From the NCBI GenBank assembly GCA_003574895.1, contig PJFB01000017.1:1-64000 (forward strand): a DNA stretch of 64,000 bases, given 5' to 3'. The stretch is from Geobacter sp. (lineage in GTDB: Bacteria; Desulfobacterota; Desulfuromonadia; Geobacterales; Pseudopelobacteraceae). The notes under the pieces were generated by a model that searched no databases, was not told the origin of the DNA, and worked only from the letters and a program-made list of their open reading frames with translations. Position numbers and translations under genes: made by a program. This document shows, piece by piece, positions 23,735 through 32,456 of the stretch. How positions within the stretch are numbered: position 1 is the first letter of the stretch; each line of letters begins with the position of its first letter.

Positions 23735-25627
23735 GTGGAAAAGAAAATCATCACCGTTCCCAATCTGTTCTGCATGGTTCTGCTTGCCCTTACCCTGGCG
23801 GTCTACGCCCAGACAGGCAGCCACCAGTTCATCAATTTCGACGACACGCTGTACGTCACCGACAATCCGCACGTCCAGGCCGGCCTTACCGGTGCCAACG
23901 TGGCATGGGCCTTTACCGCGACAACGGCATCGAATTGGCATCCGCTGACCTGGCTGTCGCACATGGCCGATGTGCAGATGTTCGGCCTCAATCCCCGGGG
24001 GCACCACATGACCAGTGTCGTCCTGCATGTCGTCGCGGTGCTGCTGCTGTTCCTGCTGCTGGCCAAGATGACCGGGGCCCCCTGGCAAAGCCTGTTCGTG
24101 GCCGCCCTGTTTGCGCTGCACCCTCTCCATGTGGAGTCGGTGGCCTGGGTGGCCGAACGGAAAGACGTTTTGAGTTGCCTGTTCTGGCTGTTGACGATCC
24201 TGCTGTACGGCAATTACGTGCGCAAGCCCGGAGCCGGCCGCTACCTGGCGGCCCTGGCCTGTTTTGCCGCCGGCCTGATGGCCAAGCCCATGCTCGTGAC
24301 CTTACCGGTGGTGCTCCTTTTCCTGGATTACTGGCCGCTCAACCGTTTCAGGCCGCCGAACGACCGTCCTGCGGCAACGGCCCTGGTTATTGAAAAGCTT
24401 CCCTTCTTCCTGCTGTCGGCCTTGTCATCGGCCATCACTATTATTGCCCAACACCGGGGCGGCGCCATGAAAAACCTTGACGTTGCCCCGCTGGGGCTCC
24501 GTTTGTGGAATGCTGTTGTCGCCTACGTCCAGTATATTTTTAAGACCTTCTGGCCGACGGATCTGGCCTTGCTCTATCCGTTCCCCGCTTCAATCCCCAC
24601 CTGGCAATCGGTAGGGGCGTTTCTTCTGCTGGTGATGATCTCTATTGCCGTGATCGGTTTCCGGCAACGCTGCCCCTATCTGTTGACCGGCTGGTTCTGG
24701 TTCCTGGTGACCCTGCTGCCGGTGATCGGCCTGATCCAGGTGGGTGGGCAATCAATGGCTGATCGCTATACCTACATACCGTTGACCGGGCTCTTCATCA
24801 TGGCGGCTTGGGGAGTCAATGACCTGCTGCGTGGCTGGCAACAGCGCGAAGCCGCCCTGGTCCTGTTGTCCGGAGCCGTGGTCTGCGCGTTGTCCGCCGC
24901 CACCTGGCAGCAGCTGGGCTACTGGAAGGACAGCATCACCCTTTATCGCCACACCCTGGACGTAACCAACGGCAATTACCTCATCCTCAACAATTACGGC
25001 ATCGCTTTGGCCGAGCAGGGGGACTTTGATGGGGCCACTGCCCAGTACCGGGAGGCATTGCGGGTCTGGCCGCAGTCGGCCAATGCCCATATCAATCTGG
25101 GGGCGGCCTATGCCCATGAAGAAAATTTTGACGAGGCAATCCGCGAATATGGCGAGGCGTTAAAGATAAAGCCCGCCTATACGCTGGCCATGACGGATAT
25201 GGCAAAGGCGCTGTCGGCCCAGGGGAAGGATAGTGAAGCCATTGCCCAGTACGAACAGGCCCTGAAATTGGACCCAACACTGGCCGGTGCGCACCGGGAC
25301 TTGGCGTTGCTGCTGATGAAGGCCGGCCGACGCGACGAGGCGCAAATACACGAGCAGGCCGCCCAGAGGTTGGAGCCATTTTCCGTCAAGGCTCCAATCA
25401 ATATGGGGGTTGCGCTGGCCCAGGCAGGGCGCTTGGACGAGGCGCTGGCTTCCTTTGCCGAAGCAGTGCGCATCGACCCTAACTCGGTGGAGGCCCATTT
25501 CAACCTTGGGGTTACGCTGGCCAAATTAAACCGGCAGGCAGAAGCTGCCCAGGAGTTCCGTGAAGTGCTCCGGCTCAAACCCGATGCCGGCCCGGCCCGG
25601 GCCTGGCTCGAAAAGTTGGGGCGCTAG
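23735..25627 (+). CDS. TMTC-like membrane protein with extended TPR tail
   Basis: A 630-residue protein related to the one at 21333-22964. The N-terminal half is a multi-helix membrane domain with QFINFDDTLYVTDNPHV and ALHPLHVESVAWVAERKDV, both conserved in bacterial TMTC-type proteins. The last 200 residues contain about six TPR repeats (YGIALAEQGDFDGATAQYRE, HINLGAAYAHEENFDEAI, HFNLGVTLAKLNRQAEAA). The GTG at 23735 begins five bases after the preceding stop; an ATG at 23693 inside that gene is an alternative. Together with the GT2 enzyme it suggests polyprenyl-dependent glycosylation at the periplasmic face (inference). Confidence 0.78.
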   Translation: MEKKIITVPNLFCMVLLALTLAVYAQTGSHQFINFDDTLYVTDNPHVQAGLTGANVAWAFTATTASNWHPLTWLSHMADVQMFGLNPRGHHMTSVVLHVVAVLLLFLLLAKMTGAPWQSLFVAALFALHPLHVESVAWVAERKDVLSCLFWLLTILLYGNYVRKPGAGRYLAALACFAAGLMAKPMLVTLPVVLLFLDYWPLNRFRPPNDRPAATALVIEKLPFFLLSALSSAITIIAQHRGGAMKNLDVAPLGLRLWNAVVAYVQYIFKTFWPTDLALLYPFPASIPTWQSVGAFLLLVMISIAVIGFRQRCPYLLTGWFWFLVTLLPVIGLIQVGGQSMADRYTYIPLTGLFIMAAWGVNDLLRGWQQREAALVLLSGAVVCALSAATWQQLGYWKDSITLYRHTLDVTNGNYLILNNYGIALAEQGDFDGATAQYREALRVWPQSANAHINLGAAYAHEENFDEAIREYGEALKIKPAYTLAMTDMAKALSAQGKDSEAIAQYEQALKLDPTLAGAHRDLALLLMKAGRRDEAQIHEQAAQRLEPFSVKAPINMGVALAQAGRLDEALASFAEAVRIDPNSVEAHFNLGVTLAKLNRQAEAAQEFREVLRLKPDAGPARAWLEKLGR

Positions 25628-25641
25628 GGTGTTTGGGAGGG

Positions 25642-25676
25642 GAAAAGAAAAGCCCCTTCCTGATGTGAAAGGGGCC
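25642..25676 (-). terminator. Terminator for the minus-strand Sel1 gene
   Basis: GCCCCTT (25652-25658) pairs with AAGGGGC (25669-25675). Read on the minus strand the hairpin is followed by TTTTCTTTT, so it terminates the gene at 25701-26300; it lies in the gap between two converging genes. Confidence 0.75.
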
Positions 25677-25700
25677 TGGTCTGATTTACCGGTTTGCTTG

Positions 25701-26300
25701 TTAGTGCGGATGTCCCGGTGGCAATTCGCCTGAACCGACGGGATGGGCGGTCTTGCTTTTGGCGGCTTTGGGCCTGGCGGCCTTGGGGACGTCTTCGCCC
25801 ATAACTCCCAGCAGCTTGCCGGCGCCAATATGGCCTTGTTTTGCTGCCTTTTTCAGCCAGACAACAGCCTCTTTTCGGTCTTTCTCAACACCTTCGCCGT
25901 TGGTGTACATCAAGCCCAGATTGAATTGCGCCTGCGCATGTCCTTGTTCGGCGGCCTTGCGATACCACTTGGCTGCGACAGCCCTGTCCTGGATGACATC
26001 TTCTCCTTTGTCATAGAGGGTCCCCAGGATGAACTGGGCATTGGCGTGGCCCTGCGCCGCGGCTTTTTTGAACCACTCCAATCCTTGCAGGCGGTCGGCT
26101 TTGACGCCTATGCCCTTGAAGTACATGACGCCAAGGTCGTAGTGGGAATTCTTGTCGCCAGCGGCCTTGAATTCCTTTATGGCGCGGCCATAGTCCCTAT
26201 TCTGGTAGGCCTTCAGGCCGGCGTTGTAATCGGCCAGAACCGGACCGGCTGATATGCCGGCAATACAAGCCGTTAAGGCCAATGTGGAAAACAGCTTCAT
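25701..26300 (-). CDS. Exported Sel1-repeat protein
   Basis: A 199-residue protein with signal peptide ending SAGPVLADY and four Sel1-like repeats: SHYDLGVMYFKGIGVKAD, AQFILGTLYDKGEDVIQD, AQFNLGLMYTNGEGVEKD and a final GHIGAGKLLG. The C-terminal tail is basic, proline-rich and ends in GHPH, and could bind metal or heme weakly. GGAGGAG precedes the ATG on the minus strand. Such solenoid proteins mediate protein contacts in the periplasm. It is a longer relative of the protein at 19686-20096, and the pair flanks the glycosylation genes. Confidence 0.85.
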   Translation of the reverse strand: MKLFSTLALTACIAGISAGPVLADYNAGLKAYQNRDYGRAIKEFKAAGDKNSHYDLGVMYFKGIGVKADRLQGLEWFKKAAAQGHANAQFILGTLYDKGEDVIQDRAVAAKWYRKAAEQGHAQAQFNLGLMYTNGEGVEKDRKEAVVWLKKAAKQGHIGAGKLLGVMGEDVPKAARPKAAKSKTAHPVGSGELPPGHPH

Positions 26301-26397
26301 ACTCTCCTCCCAACTTGGTGTGTGTAGTGCGTGAAACTGTCTTTTAATATAACAAAAATGGTGGGGATTGTCATTCGGTTATTCCCGATAGAGCCTG

Positions 26398-26426
26398 TTT
26401 ACATTGGGTGTGAATCGGCATAATAT
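26398..26426 (+). promoter_or_regulatory. Sigma-70-type promoter of the propeller gene
   Basis: TTTACA (26398-26403) and TAATAT (26421-26426) are separated by exactly 17 bases. Transcription would start near 26433, giving a leader of about 75 bases before the GTG at 26508. Confidence 0.6.
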
Positions 26427-26507
26427 TAAAAGAGGAATGTCCGACCAGGAGTGGCCCGAGTTTCTGGTTCGCGAAAATTTTTAAACTCATTTTCAGGGGT
26501 ATCTGCT

Positions 26508-27443
26508 GTGAAAAAAACGGTCGTATTGATAATCGCGATGATTGCCATGGGCGTCTGTCCGGCATTTGCAGGCGAGTATGGTGTGAATTTCCTCTACACG
26601 CTGTCGGACTTCTCCGGCACCAAGCCATTCAGTTCCGCACGGATCAACCAGGACTTTTCTAAAAACGAGATCTACGCCATGGTGGGAGAGGCGGTGTCGA
26701 TCTTCAATTCCAGCGGGATGGAAATCTATCGTTTCGATTATGATCCGAACATCGGCATTGTCTCCGATGTAGCCGTGATGAGCAACGGACAGCTGGCCAT
26801 ACTGGCAAGCGTTGGACCGCTGACCCGTCTTGTCCGCTGTAACTTCCGGGCCGAACCTCTGGGCGTCATTAACTTGACCGGCTTGCCGCCGGCATTCGCT
26901 AAATTTTCTCCCAATCGGGTCTATTCCCACGACGGTAAACTGTATCAGGTCAGCTTTTCTACGATGCAGGTTGTTGTCACCGATGAACAAGGAGTCTTTG
27001 TCAAGGGGTACGACTTGGCCAAGGAACTCGGCATGAGTGAAAAGGAGCGCGACGAATCCGGTTTGGGAGGCTTTGCCATCGATCGCGACGGCGGCTTTCT
27101 CTTTACGATCCCGGCAACGGCCAGGGTATATCTGTTGTCGGCCGACGGCAAGCAGCGGGCATTTGGCAAGCGTGGCAGTGCGCCGGGCCGGTTCGGTGTC
27201 GTTACCGGCATTGCCGTTGACCAGGCGGGCAATATTCTGGTTGTCGATAAGCTGCGCTGCGTGGTGATGATCTTCAACCGGAGCAACTTTGCCCTGATAA
27301 AGGAATTTGGCAATCGCGGCTTCAGGCCCGGTGATTTGATCGGTCCGGACGACATTCTGATCGACAGGCAGAACAGGGCATATGTCAGCTCGCTTCGCAA
27401 GCGGGGAATCAGCGTTTATCAACTCTCTGACGGCGGGAAATAG
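26508..27443 (+). CDS. Secreted six-bladed beta-propeller protein (NHL-like)
   Basis: A 311-residue exported protein with signal peptide VKKTVVLIIAMIAMGVCPAFAG and NHL-type blades: GGFAIDRDGGFLFTIP, VTGIAVDQAGNILVVD and DDILIDRQNRAYVSS. It starts with GTG preceded by CAGGGGT at seven bases. It has its own good promoter upstream and a hairpin terminator downstream, so it appears monocistronic. It is a more distant relative of the propeller at 16786-17685. Function unknown; a role at the cell envelope is likely from the signal peptide. Confidence 0.82.
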   Translation: MKKTVVLIIAMIAMGVCPAFAGEYGVNFLYTLSDFSGTKPFSSARINQDFSKNEIYAMVGEAVSIFNSSGMEIYRFDYDPNIGIVSDVAVMSNGQLAILASVGPLTRLVRCNFRAEPLGVINLTGLPPAFAKFSPNRVYSHDGKLYQVSFSTMQVVVTDEQGVFVKGYDLAKELGMSEKERDESGLGGFAIDRDGGFLFTIPATARVYLLSADGKQRAFGKRGSAPGRFGVVTGIAVDQAGNILVVDKLRCVVMIFNRSNFALIKEFGNRGFRPGDLIGPDDILIDRQNRAYVSSLRKRGISVYQLSDGGK

Positions 27444-27520
27444 TTGCCGGATATGGCTGTTCCGGGCCGGTAAAACGTTCTCCCGGAATAATAGGTCTGT
27501 GAATTTACCGTATGTACACT

Positions 27521-27547
27521 AGTGAGTAGTTGAAAAACTCACTTTTC
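27521..27547 (+). terminator. Hairpin terminator after the propeller gene
   Basis: AGTGAGT (27521-27527) pairs with ACTCACT (27537-27543) and is followed by TTT. The stem is short, so confidence is moderate. Confidence 0.5.
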
Positions 27548-27679
27548 CATTTCGCTGATGCCGGTGGGAAGAAAAAAACCACGGCAACCACATGTGAAAA
27601 TCTTATAATCAGTCTAAACTCCCCGACAATACAACATAAAATAATTATTGTCTCGTAGCTCGCCGTTAATTCGAGCTAT

Positions 27680-27696
27680 CGGCATGCAGGTTGCTA
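27680..27696 (+). promoter_or_regulatory. Sigma-54 (-24/-12) promoter of the glutamate synthase operon
   Basis: CGGCATGCAGGTTGCTA carries GG (27681-27682) and GC (27693-27694) separated by exactly 10 bases, with TTGCT at -12, close to the consensus TGGCAC-N5-TTGCW. An inverted repeat TAGCTCG/CGAGCTA ends just upstream (27656-27678). Transcription would start near 27706. Sigma-54 control fits nitrogen assimilation genes. Confidence 0.7.
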
Positions 27697-27717
27697 TAGA
27701 TTCTAGGCGCAGTAAAG

Positions 27718-27788
27718 GCAAACAGGTTTGCTGCATGTGCGGAACCAGGATCTGCCGCTACTCAGCGCCACAGGAACCGGATACACCG
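27718..27788 (+). promoter_or_regulatory. Structured leader of the glutamate synthase operon
   Basis: Three hairpins are possible in the leader. GCAA-[ACAGGT]-TTGC (27718-27731) has a six-base loop with A first and G fourth, as in targets of ANTAR antiterminators. GCGG/CCGC (27739-27758) is an imperfect second hairpin. CCGG/CCGG (27777-27789) touches the ribosome site. The first hairpin is suggestive; the second does not match the ANTAR loop rule well and no T-tract follows. Confidence 0.35.
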
Positions 27789-27801
27789 GAGGAGGTTCAG
27801 A

Positions 27802-29331
27802 GTGCTCTATAAATCCGTGAACGAATCCTTCAATGAGTTCATGATCGACCGTAGCGATGCCAAGTGCATTCGCTGCAAGGTATGTGTGCGCCAGTGCGCT
27901 TACGAGGTGCACCGTTACATTGAAGCCGATGACTGTCTGATCGAGGATAATACATCCTGCATAGGCTGTCGCCGTTGTTCGGCGCTTTGCCCCACCGGGG
28001 CGATCACGATTCGCCTGAACGAGGAATCCTTTAAAAAGAACGAGTCCTGGTCAACGGCCCACATCCGCAATCTCTACGCTCAGGCGGAAAGCGGCGGCAT
28101 CCTGCTGGCCGCCATGGGTAACCCGGCCAAGTACCCGATCTATTGGGATCACCTGCTTCTGGATGCCTCCCAGGTAACGAATCCTTCCATCGACCCGCTG
28201 CGCGAGCCCATGGAGTTGCGCACCTTCCTGGGTAAAAAGCCGGACAGCATCGAGGTTGTTCGCGACGAAAAGAGTGGCAAGCCGACCCTGAAGACCAAGT
28301 TGACGCCACAACTCAAGCTGGAATACCCGTTTATCTTCTCGGCCATGAGCTACGGCGCCTTGAACCTGAATGCCCATCGCGCCATGGCGGCCGCAGCCGA
28401 GGAGTTGGGCACCATCTACAATACCGGCGAAGGCGGCTTGCATAAGGATTTATATAAATACGGCAAGAACGTCATTGTGCAGGTTGCTTCCGGGCGCTTC
28501 GGCGTCAGTGAGCAGTACCTGAATGCCGGGGTGGGGATCGAGATCAAGATTGGCCAGGGTGCTAAACCAGGCATCGGCGGCCACTTGCCCGGGGAGAAGG
28601 TCGATGACCAGATTTCCGAGACCCGCATGATCCCGATCGGCTCCGATGCCATTTCCCCGGCGCCACACCACGATATCTACTCCATCGAGGATTTGCGCCA
28701 ACTGATCTATGCCCTTAAAGAGGCCACCAACTATGAAAAACCGGTCTCCGTCAAGATCGCCGCGGTGCATCATATCGCCGCCATTGCCTCGGGTGTTGCC
28801 AGGGCCGGGGCAGACATTATAACGATCGACGGTTTCAGGGGGGGCACGGGGGCAGCACCCCAGGTCATTCGCGACAATGTGGGCATCCCCATGGAGCTGG
28901 CACTGGCATCGGTGGATTCACGGCTGCGCGACGAGGGCATTCGTAACCAGGTATCCATCGTGGTCGGCGGCGGTGTGCGCTCCTCCGGCGATGCCATTAA
29001 GGCCATCGCTTTGGGCGCCGACGCTATCAACCTGGGAACTTCCACCCTGCTTGCTCTGGGGTGTACCCTTTGTCAGCGTTGCTATACCGGCAAGTGCCCC
29101 TGGGGTATCACCACCAACAACCCATACCTGGCCAAGAGACTCAACCCGGAGGTCGGCGCCGAGAGCCTTGTCAACCTGGTTCACGCCTGGGGCCACGAAA
29201 TGAAGGAGATACTGGGCGGCATGGGGCTGAATGCCTTGGAGTCGCTGCGCGGTAATCGCTATAAGCTGCGCGCTTTGGGACTCTCCGAGAAGGAGATGTA
29301 TATCCTTGGTGTCATACCCGCTGGAGAATAA
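27802..29331 (+). CDS. gltB: Glutamate synthase FMN/synthase subunit with N-terminal ferredoxin domain (split, archaeal-type)
   Basis: A 509-residue protein. The first 75 residues hold two [4Fe-4S] motifs (CIRCKVCVRQC and CIGCRRCSALCP). The rest is the FMN-binding glutamate synthase barrel: FIFSAMSYGALN, GEGGLHKD, KIGQGAKPGIGGHLPG, ITIDGFRGGTGAAP and the cluster-binding CTLCQRCYTGKCPWG. It makes glutamate from 2-oxoglutarate using ammonia released by the separate amidotransferase subunit. GTG start with GGAGGAGG upstream. It leads an operon of five genes that together replace the single large GltB and the GltD of most bacteria, an arrangement known in archaea and Geobacter relatives. Preceded by a sigma-54 promoter, so nitrogen control is likely. 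Confidence 0.9.
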   Translation: MLYKSVNESFNEFMIDRSDAKCIRCKVCVRQCAYEVHRYIEADDCLIEDNTSCIGCRRCSALCPTGAITIRLNEESFKKNESWSTAHIRNLYAQAESGGILLAAMGNPAKYPIYWDHLLLDASQVTNPSIDPLREPMELRTFLGKKPDSIEVVRDEKSGKPTLKTKLTPQLKLEYPFIFSAMSYGALNLNAHRAMAAAAEELGTIYNTGEGGLHKDLYKYGKNVIVQVASGRFGVSEQYLNAGVGIEIKIGQGAKPGIGGHLPGEKVDDQISETRMIPIGSDAISPAPHHDIYSIEDLRQLIYALKEATNYEKPVSVKIAAVHHIAAIASGVARAGADIITIDGFRGGTGAAPQVIRDNVGIPMELALASVDSRLRDEGIRNQVSIVVGGGVRSSGDAIKAIALGADAINLGTSTLLALGCTLCQRCYTGKCPWGITTNNPYLAKRLNPEVGAESLVNLVHAWGHEMKEILGGMGLNALESLRGNRYKLRALGLSEKEMYILGVIPAGE

Positions 29332-29431
29332 CGGCAGTTATGGAGTTCATGGAGTTTGAGAGCTTATGGAGTTAAAACTCCCTGGCCCCTTCGAACTTCA
29401 CGGGCTTTACGAACTTATAAGGATGCAAGCT

Positions 29432-29881
29432 ATGAAAAGAATCTATTCAATAGAAGACGCCTGTATCGGTTGCCACTTGTGTGAAGTGGCCTGCATAACC
29501 GAGCATTCGCTCTCGAAAGACCCAGTCAAGGCCTTTCTCCACGAGCCTGAGCGCCCCATTTCCCGTTGTACCGTGGAAGAGTGGGATGGCGGGGTGGTTT
29601 CAATTTCCACCAACTGCCGCCACTGCGATCAACCCGATTGTCTGCGGGCCTGCATCTCGGGTGCTGTCCAGAAAAACGCACAAGGCGTGGTCATGATCGA
29701 CACCGAACAGTGTGTGGGATGCTGGTCATGCGTGATGGCTTGTCCATATGGCGCCATTCAGCGCAATCTGGCCAGGAAAAAGGCCAACAAGTGCGACCTC
29801 TGTCCTGACCGCCAGTCGCCGGCCTGCGTGGATGCCTGTCCCAACCGGGCACTTGTCTACAGGGAGGGAAGCCAGAAATGA
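29432..29881 (+). CDS. 4Fe-4S dicluster-type ferredoxin subunit of glutamate synthase operon
   Basis: A 149-residue electron-transfer protein of the HycB/DmsB type with four cysteine clusters: CIGCHLCEVAC, CRHCDQPDCLRAC, CVGCWSCVMACP and CDLCPDRQSPACVDACP, enough for four [4Fe-4S] centres. It has no signal peptide and so is cytoplasmic. It overlaps the following FAD oxidoreductase by four bases (ATGA) and follows the synthase subunit, so it probably carries electrons from the flavoprotein to the synthase. The ATG at 29432 has AAGGA nine bases upstream; the ATG at 29423 is an alternative. Confidence 0.87.
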   Translation: MKRIYSIEDACIGCHLCEVACITEHSLSKDPVKAFLHEPERPISRCTVEEWDGGVVSISTNCRHCDQPDCLRACISGAVQKNAQGVVMIDTEQCVGCWSCVMACPYGAIQRNLARKKANKCDLCPDRQSPACVDACPNRALVYREGSQK

Positions 29882-31188
29882 ATTATTTGATCGTAGGGAA
29901 CTCCGTGGCAGCGGTTGGGGCCATCCGTGCCATCCGCGAACTTGACCAGCAGGGGAATATCACCGTGGTCTCCCGTGAAAAGCATAATGTCTATGGCCGA
30001 CCGCTGATCTCGTACCTGCTGGGGGGGCTGATTACTGAGAAGCGCATGTCCTACCTGCCCGATAATTTCTATGAGCAGAACCGCATCAACCTGCTGCTGG
30101 ATTCCGAAGTGGTGGCTGTGGACAGCAAGGGTAAAAGTGTCAAGCTTGCCGGCGGCGATACCATCCCTTATGACAAGCTTCTGTTGGCTACCGGCGGCGA
30201 TCCGTTCATCCCGCCTATCGAAGGGCTGACGGACAAAGACCGTATTTTTACCTTTACCACCTGGGATGATGCCGCCAAGCTGAAGGGAATTTCGGCGGAC
30301 ATAAACCGGGCCGTGGTCATCGGTGGCGGCCTGATCGGGTTGAAAGCGGCCGAAGGGTTGAATCTGCTCAACAAGAGCGTCACCGTGATCGAGTTGGCCG
30401 ACCGTGTGCTCTCCTCGGCTTTTGATCGGCCGGCCGGCAAAATCGTGGCCCGCAAGATGAAAGCCAATGGCATTGATGTCATAACCGAGGATACCGTTGT
30501 CCGCATCGAAGGGGAGGGGGGCGAAATCAGCGGAGTAACGCTGAAATCCGGCGATTTTATCCTCTGCGACACCGTAATTGTCGCCATAGGCGTTCGGCCG
30601 GCTGCCGCCTTTCTTAAAGGGAGCGGGATTGAGGTCAACCGCGGTATCGTGGTGGACAACAGCATGGCCACATCGGTCAAGGATATATATGCGGCCGGTG
30701 ACGTAGCCGAGGCAGCGGATTTCTTCAGCGGCCAGAAGAACCCCATGCCGATCTGGCCCGATGCCTACATCCAGGGGGATGTCGCCGGTACGGCCATGGC
30801 TGGCGGCGCAAAAGATTACGAAGGTGGCCTGGCAATGAACTCCATCGAGTTCTTCAAGGTCTCTACCATTTCCATGGGGGTCACCAATCCGCTCAATCCC
30901 GCCGAATACGAGATCCATACTTACCAGGACATCCAGAACTACCAGTACCGCAAGATCGTATTGCAGGACAACCGCCTGGTGGGAGCCGTGCTGGTCGGCA
31001 ATGTGGATCGGGCAGGTATTTTCGCCGGATTGATCAGGGAAAAGGTTGATATGACTCCATTCAAAGACAGTCTGCTCAGCCCGGATTTCGGCTTTATCAA
31101 TCTCTCGAAAGAGATCAGAAGCAGGCTCTTCGGTCCACAGGGCAAGGCACTCCTTTCCGGGCGTGCGGAACAGGCTGTTGGGCATTGA
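29878..31188 (+). CDS. FAD/NAD(P)-dependent oxidoreductase, GltD-like partner
   Basis: A 436-residue flavoprotein of the pyridine-nucleotide-disulfide oxidoreductase family. It has the N-terminal FAD motif (YLIVGNSVAAVGAIRAIREL), an NAD(P)-binding motif near residue 145 (AVVIGGGLIGLKAAEGL), LLATGGDPFIPP and the second FAD contact DIYAAGDVAEAAD. It resembles NADH oxidases and nitrite reductase flavoprotein domains rather than classical GltD, which carries its own FeS domain; here the separate ferredoxin subunit encoded just upstream takes that place. Likely role: supplying electrons from NAD(P)H to glutamate synthase. Confidence 0.87.
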   Translation: MNYLIVGNSVAAVGAIRAIRELDQQGNITVVSREKHNVYGRPLISYLLGGLITEKRMSYLPDNFYEQNRINLLLDSEVVAVDSKGKSVKLAGGDTIPYDKLLLATGGDPFIPPIEGLTDKDRIFTFTTWDDAAKLKGISADINRAVVIGGGLIGLKAAEGLNLLNKSVTVIELADRVLSSAFDRPAGKIVARKMKANGIDVITEDTVVRIEGEGGEISGVTLKSGDFILCDTVIVAIGVRPAAAFLKGSGIEVNRGIVVDNSMATSVKDIYAAGDVAEAADFFSGQKNPMPIWPDAYIQGDVAGTAMAGGAKDYEGGLAMNSIEFFKVSTISMGVTNPLNPAEYEIHTYQDIQNYQYRKIVLQDNRLVGAVLVGNVDRAGIFAGLIREKVDMTPFKDSLLSPDFGFINLSKEIRSRLFGPQGKALLSGRAEQAVGH

Positions 31189-31235
31189 ACATATAAAACT
31201 CCCACTGTCCCGCAAGGGGGGAGAGGACTTTTTGC

Positions 31236-32369
31236 ATGAAACCGAGGAAACAACCTATGAAACCACAACCAACCCACATATTTGAAAAGGATATTTCCAA
31301 CTGCGGCCTGACCGGTTTTGTCTCCAAAAAAGGGACGAGGGTCGGTGGCGAGGTGATCATCAAGTCGATATCCCTCATGCATGACCGCGGTAACGGCTTG
31401 GGCGGCGGTTTCGGCGCCTATGGCATATATCCGGATTACCGTGATTTCTATGCCTTTCACCTGATGTACGAAAATTCCATGGCCCAGCAGCTTACGGAAG
31501 AGTATCTGGAGGCCAACTTTTATATCGAACAGCAGGAAGATATTCCTACCCGGCGCATAAAAGAGATTGCCAATCCTCCGGTGTTTAAACGCTATTTTGC
31601 CAAGCCTTTGCAAACAGACGAATACAAAGAGGCTGTGGAGTACCAGAACATGACCGATGAAGACGTTATCGTCCGTCACGTCATGGCTATCAACCACGAA
31701 ATAGACGGTGCTTTTGTGGTTTCCTCCGGCAAAAACATGGGGGCTTTCAAAGGGGTCGGTTTTCCGGAGGAGATTGCCGATTTTTTCCGGCTGGAAGAGT
31801 ACAGCGGCCATATCTGGACCGCCCACAATCGTTTCCCCACCAATACACCGGGCTGGTGGGGCGGTGCCCATCCCTTCACCTTGCTCGACTGGTCCATTGT
31901 CCATAATGGCGAGATTTCTTCCTACGGCATCAATAAACGCTATCTGGAGATGTATGGCTACCTCTGCACCATGCTGACCGATACCGAGGTTGTGGCATAC
32001 ATGCTCGACCTTTTGATCCGCAAGCATGGCTTGACTCCCCAGCTGGCCTGTACCGCCCTGGCGCCGCCATTCTGGTCGCTGATCGATCAGTTGCCAGACG
32101 ACGAGCGTGAGCTTTATACCGCCATTCGCCAAGTCTATGGCAGTGCGCTGCTCAATGGGCCCTTTGCAATACTCTTTGCCAGCAATCAGGGCCTGATCGG
32201 CCTTAACGACCGGGTAAAGCTCCGTCCGCTGGTTTGCGCGGAATTCGAGGATTTTGTTTATATGGCTTCAGAAGAGTCAGCCATCCGCGAGATTTGTCCC
32301 AATCCGACCCGCATCTGGTCCCCTCGCGGCGGCGAGCCGGTCATCGCCATGGTTGAGGGTAACGTTTAA
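31236..32369 (+). CDS. Class II glutamine amidotransferase subunit of split glutamate synthase
   Basis: A 377-residue protein matching the N-terminal glutaminase part of glutamate synthase. The putative catalytic cysteine is in NCGLTGF (residue 23 from this start), with the supporting motifs TAHNRFPTNTPGW and SIVHNGEISSYG. Class II enzymes need a free N-terminal cysteine, so the leading residues must be removed after translation. An ATG at 31257 with GAGGA upstream would shorten this leader to 15 residues and may be the real start. It releases ammonia from glutamine for the synthase subunit. Confidence 0.88.
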   Translation: MKPRKQPMKPQPTHIFEKDISNCGLTGFVSKKGTRVGGEVIIKSISLMHDRGNGLGGGFGAYGIYPDYRDFYAFHLMYENSMAQQLTEEYLEANFYIEQQEDIPTRRIKEIANPPVFKRYFAKPLQTDEYKEAVEYQNMTDEDVIVRHVMAINHEIDGAFVVSSGKNMGAFKGVGFPEEIADFFRLEEYSGHIWTAHNRFPTNTPGWWGGAHPFTLLDWSIVHNGEISSYGINKRYLEMYGYLCTMLTDTEVVAYMLDLLIRKHGLTPQLACTALAPPFWSLIDQLPDDERELYTAIRQVYGSALLNGPFAILFASNQGLIGLNDRVKLRPLVCAEFEDFVYMASEESAIREICPNPTRIWSPRGGEPVIAMVEGNV

Positions 32370-32456
32370 CATCACGGTCAAGGCCAATAACAACCAGGGC
32401 AGCGGCAAGCTTCAGCCGGCATCTTGGCCCCTGACCATCAGTTCTGGAGATAAATC

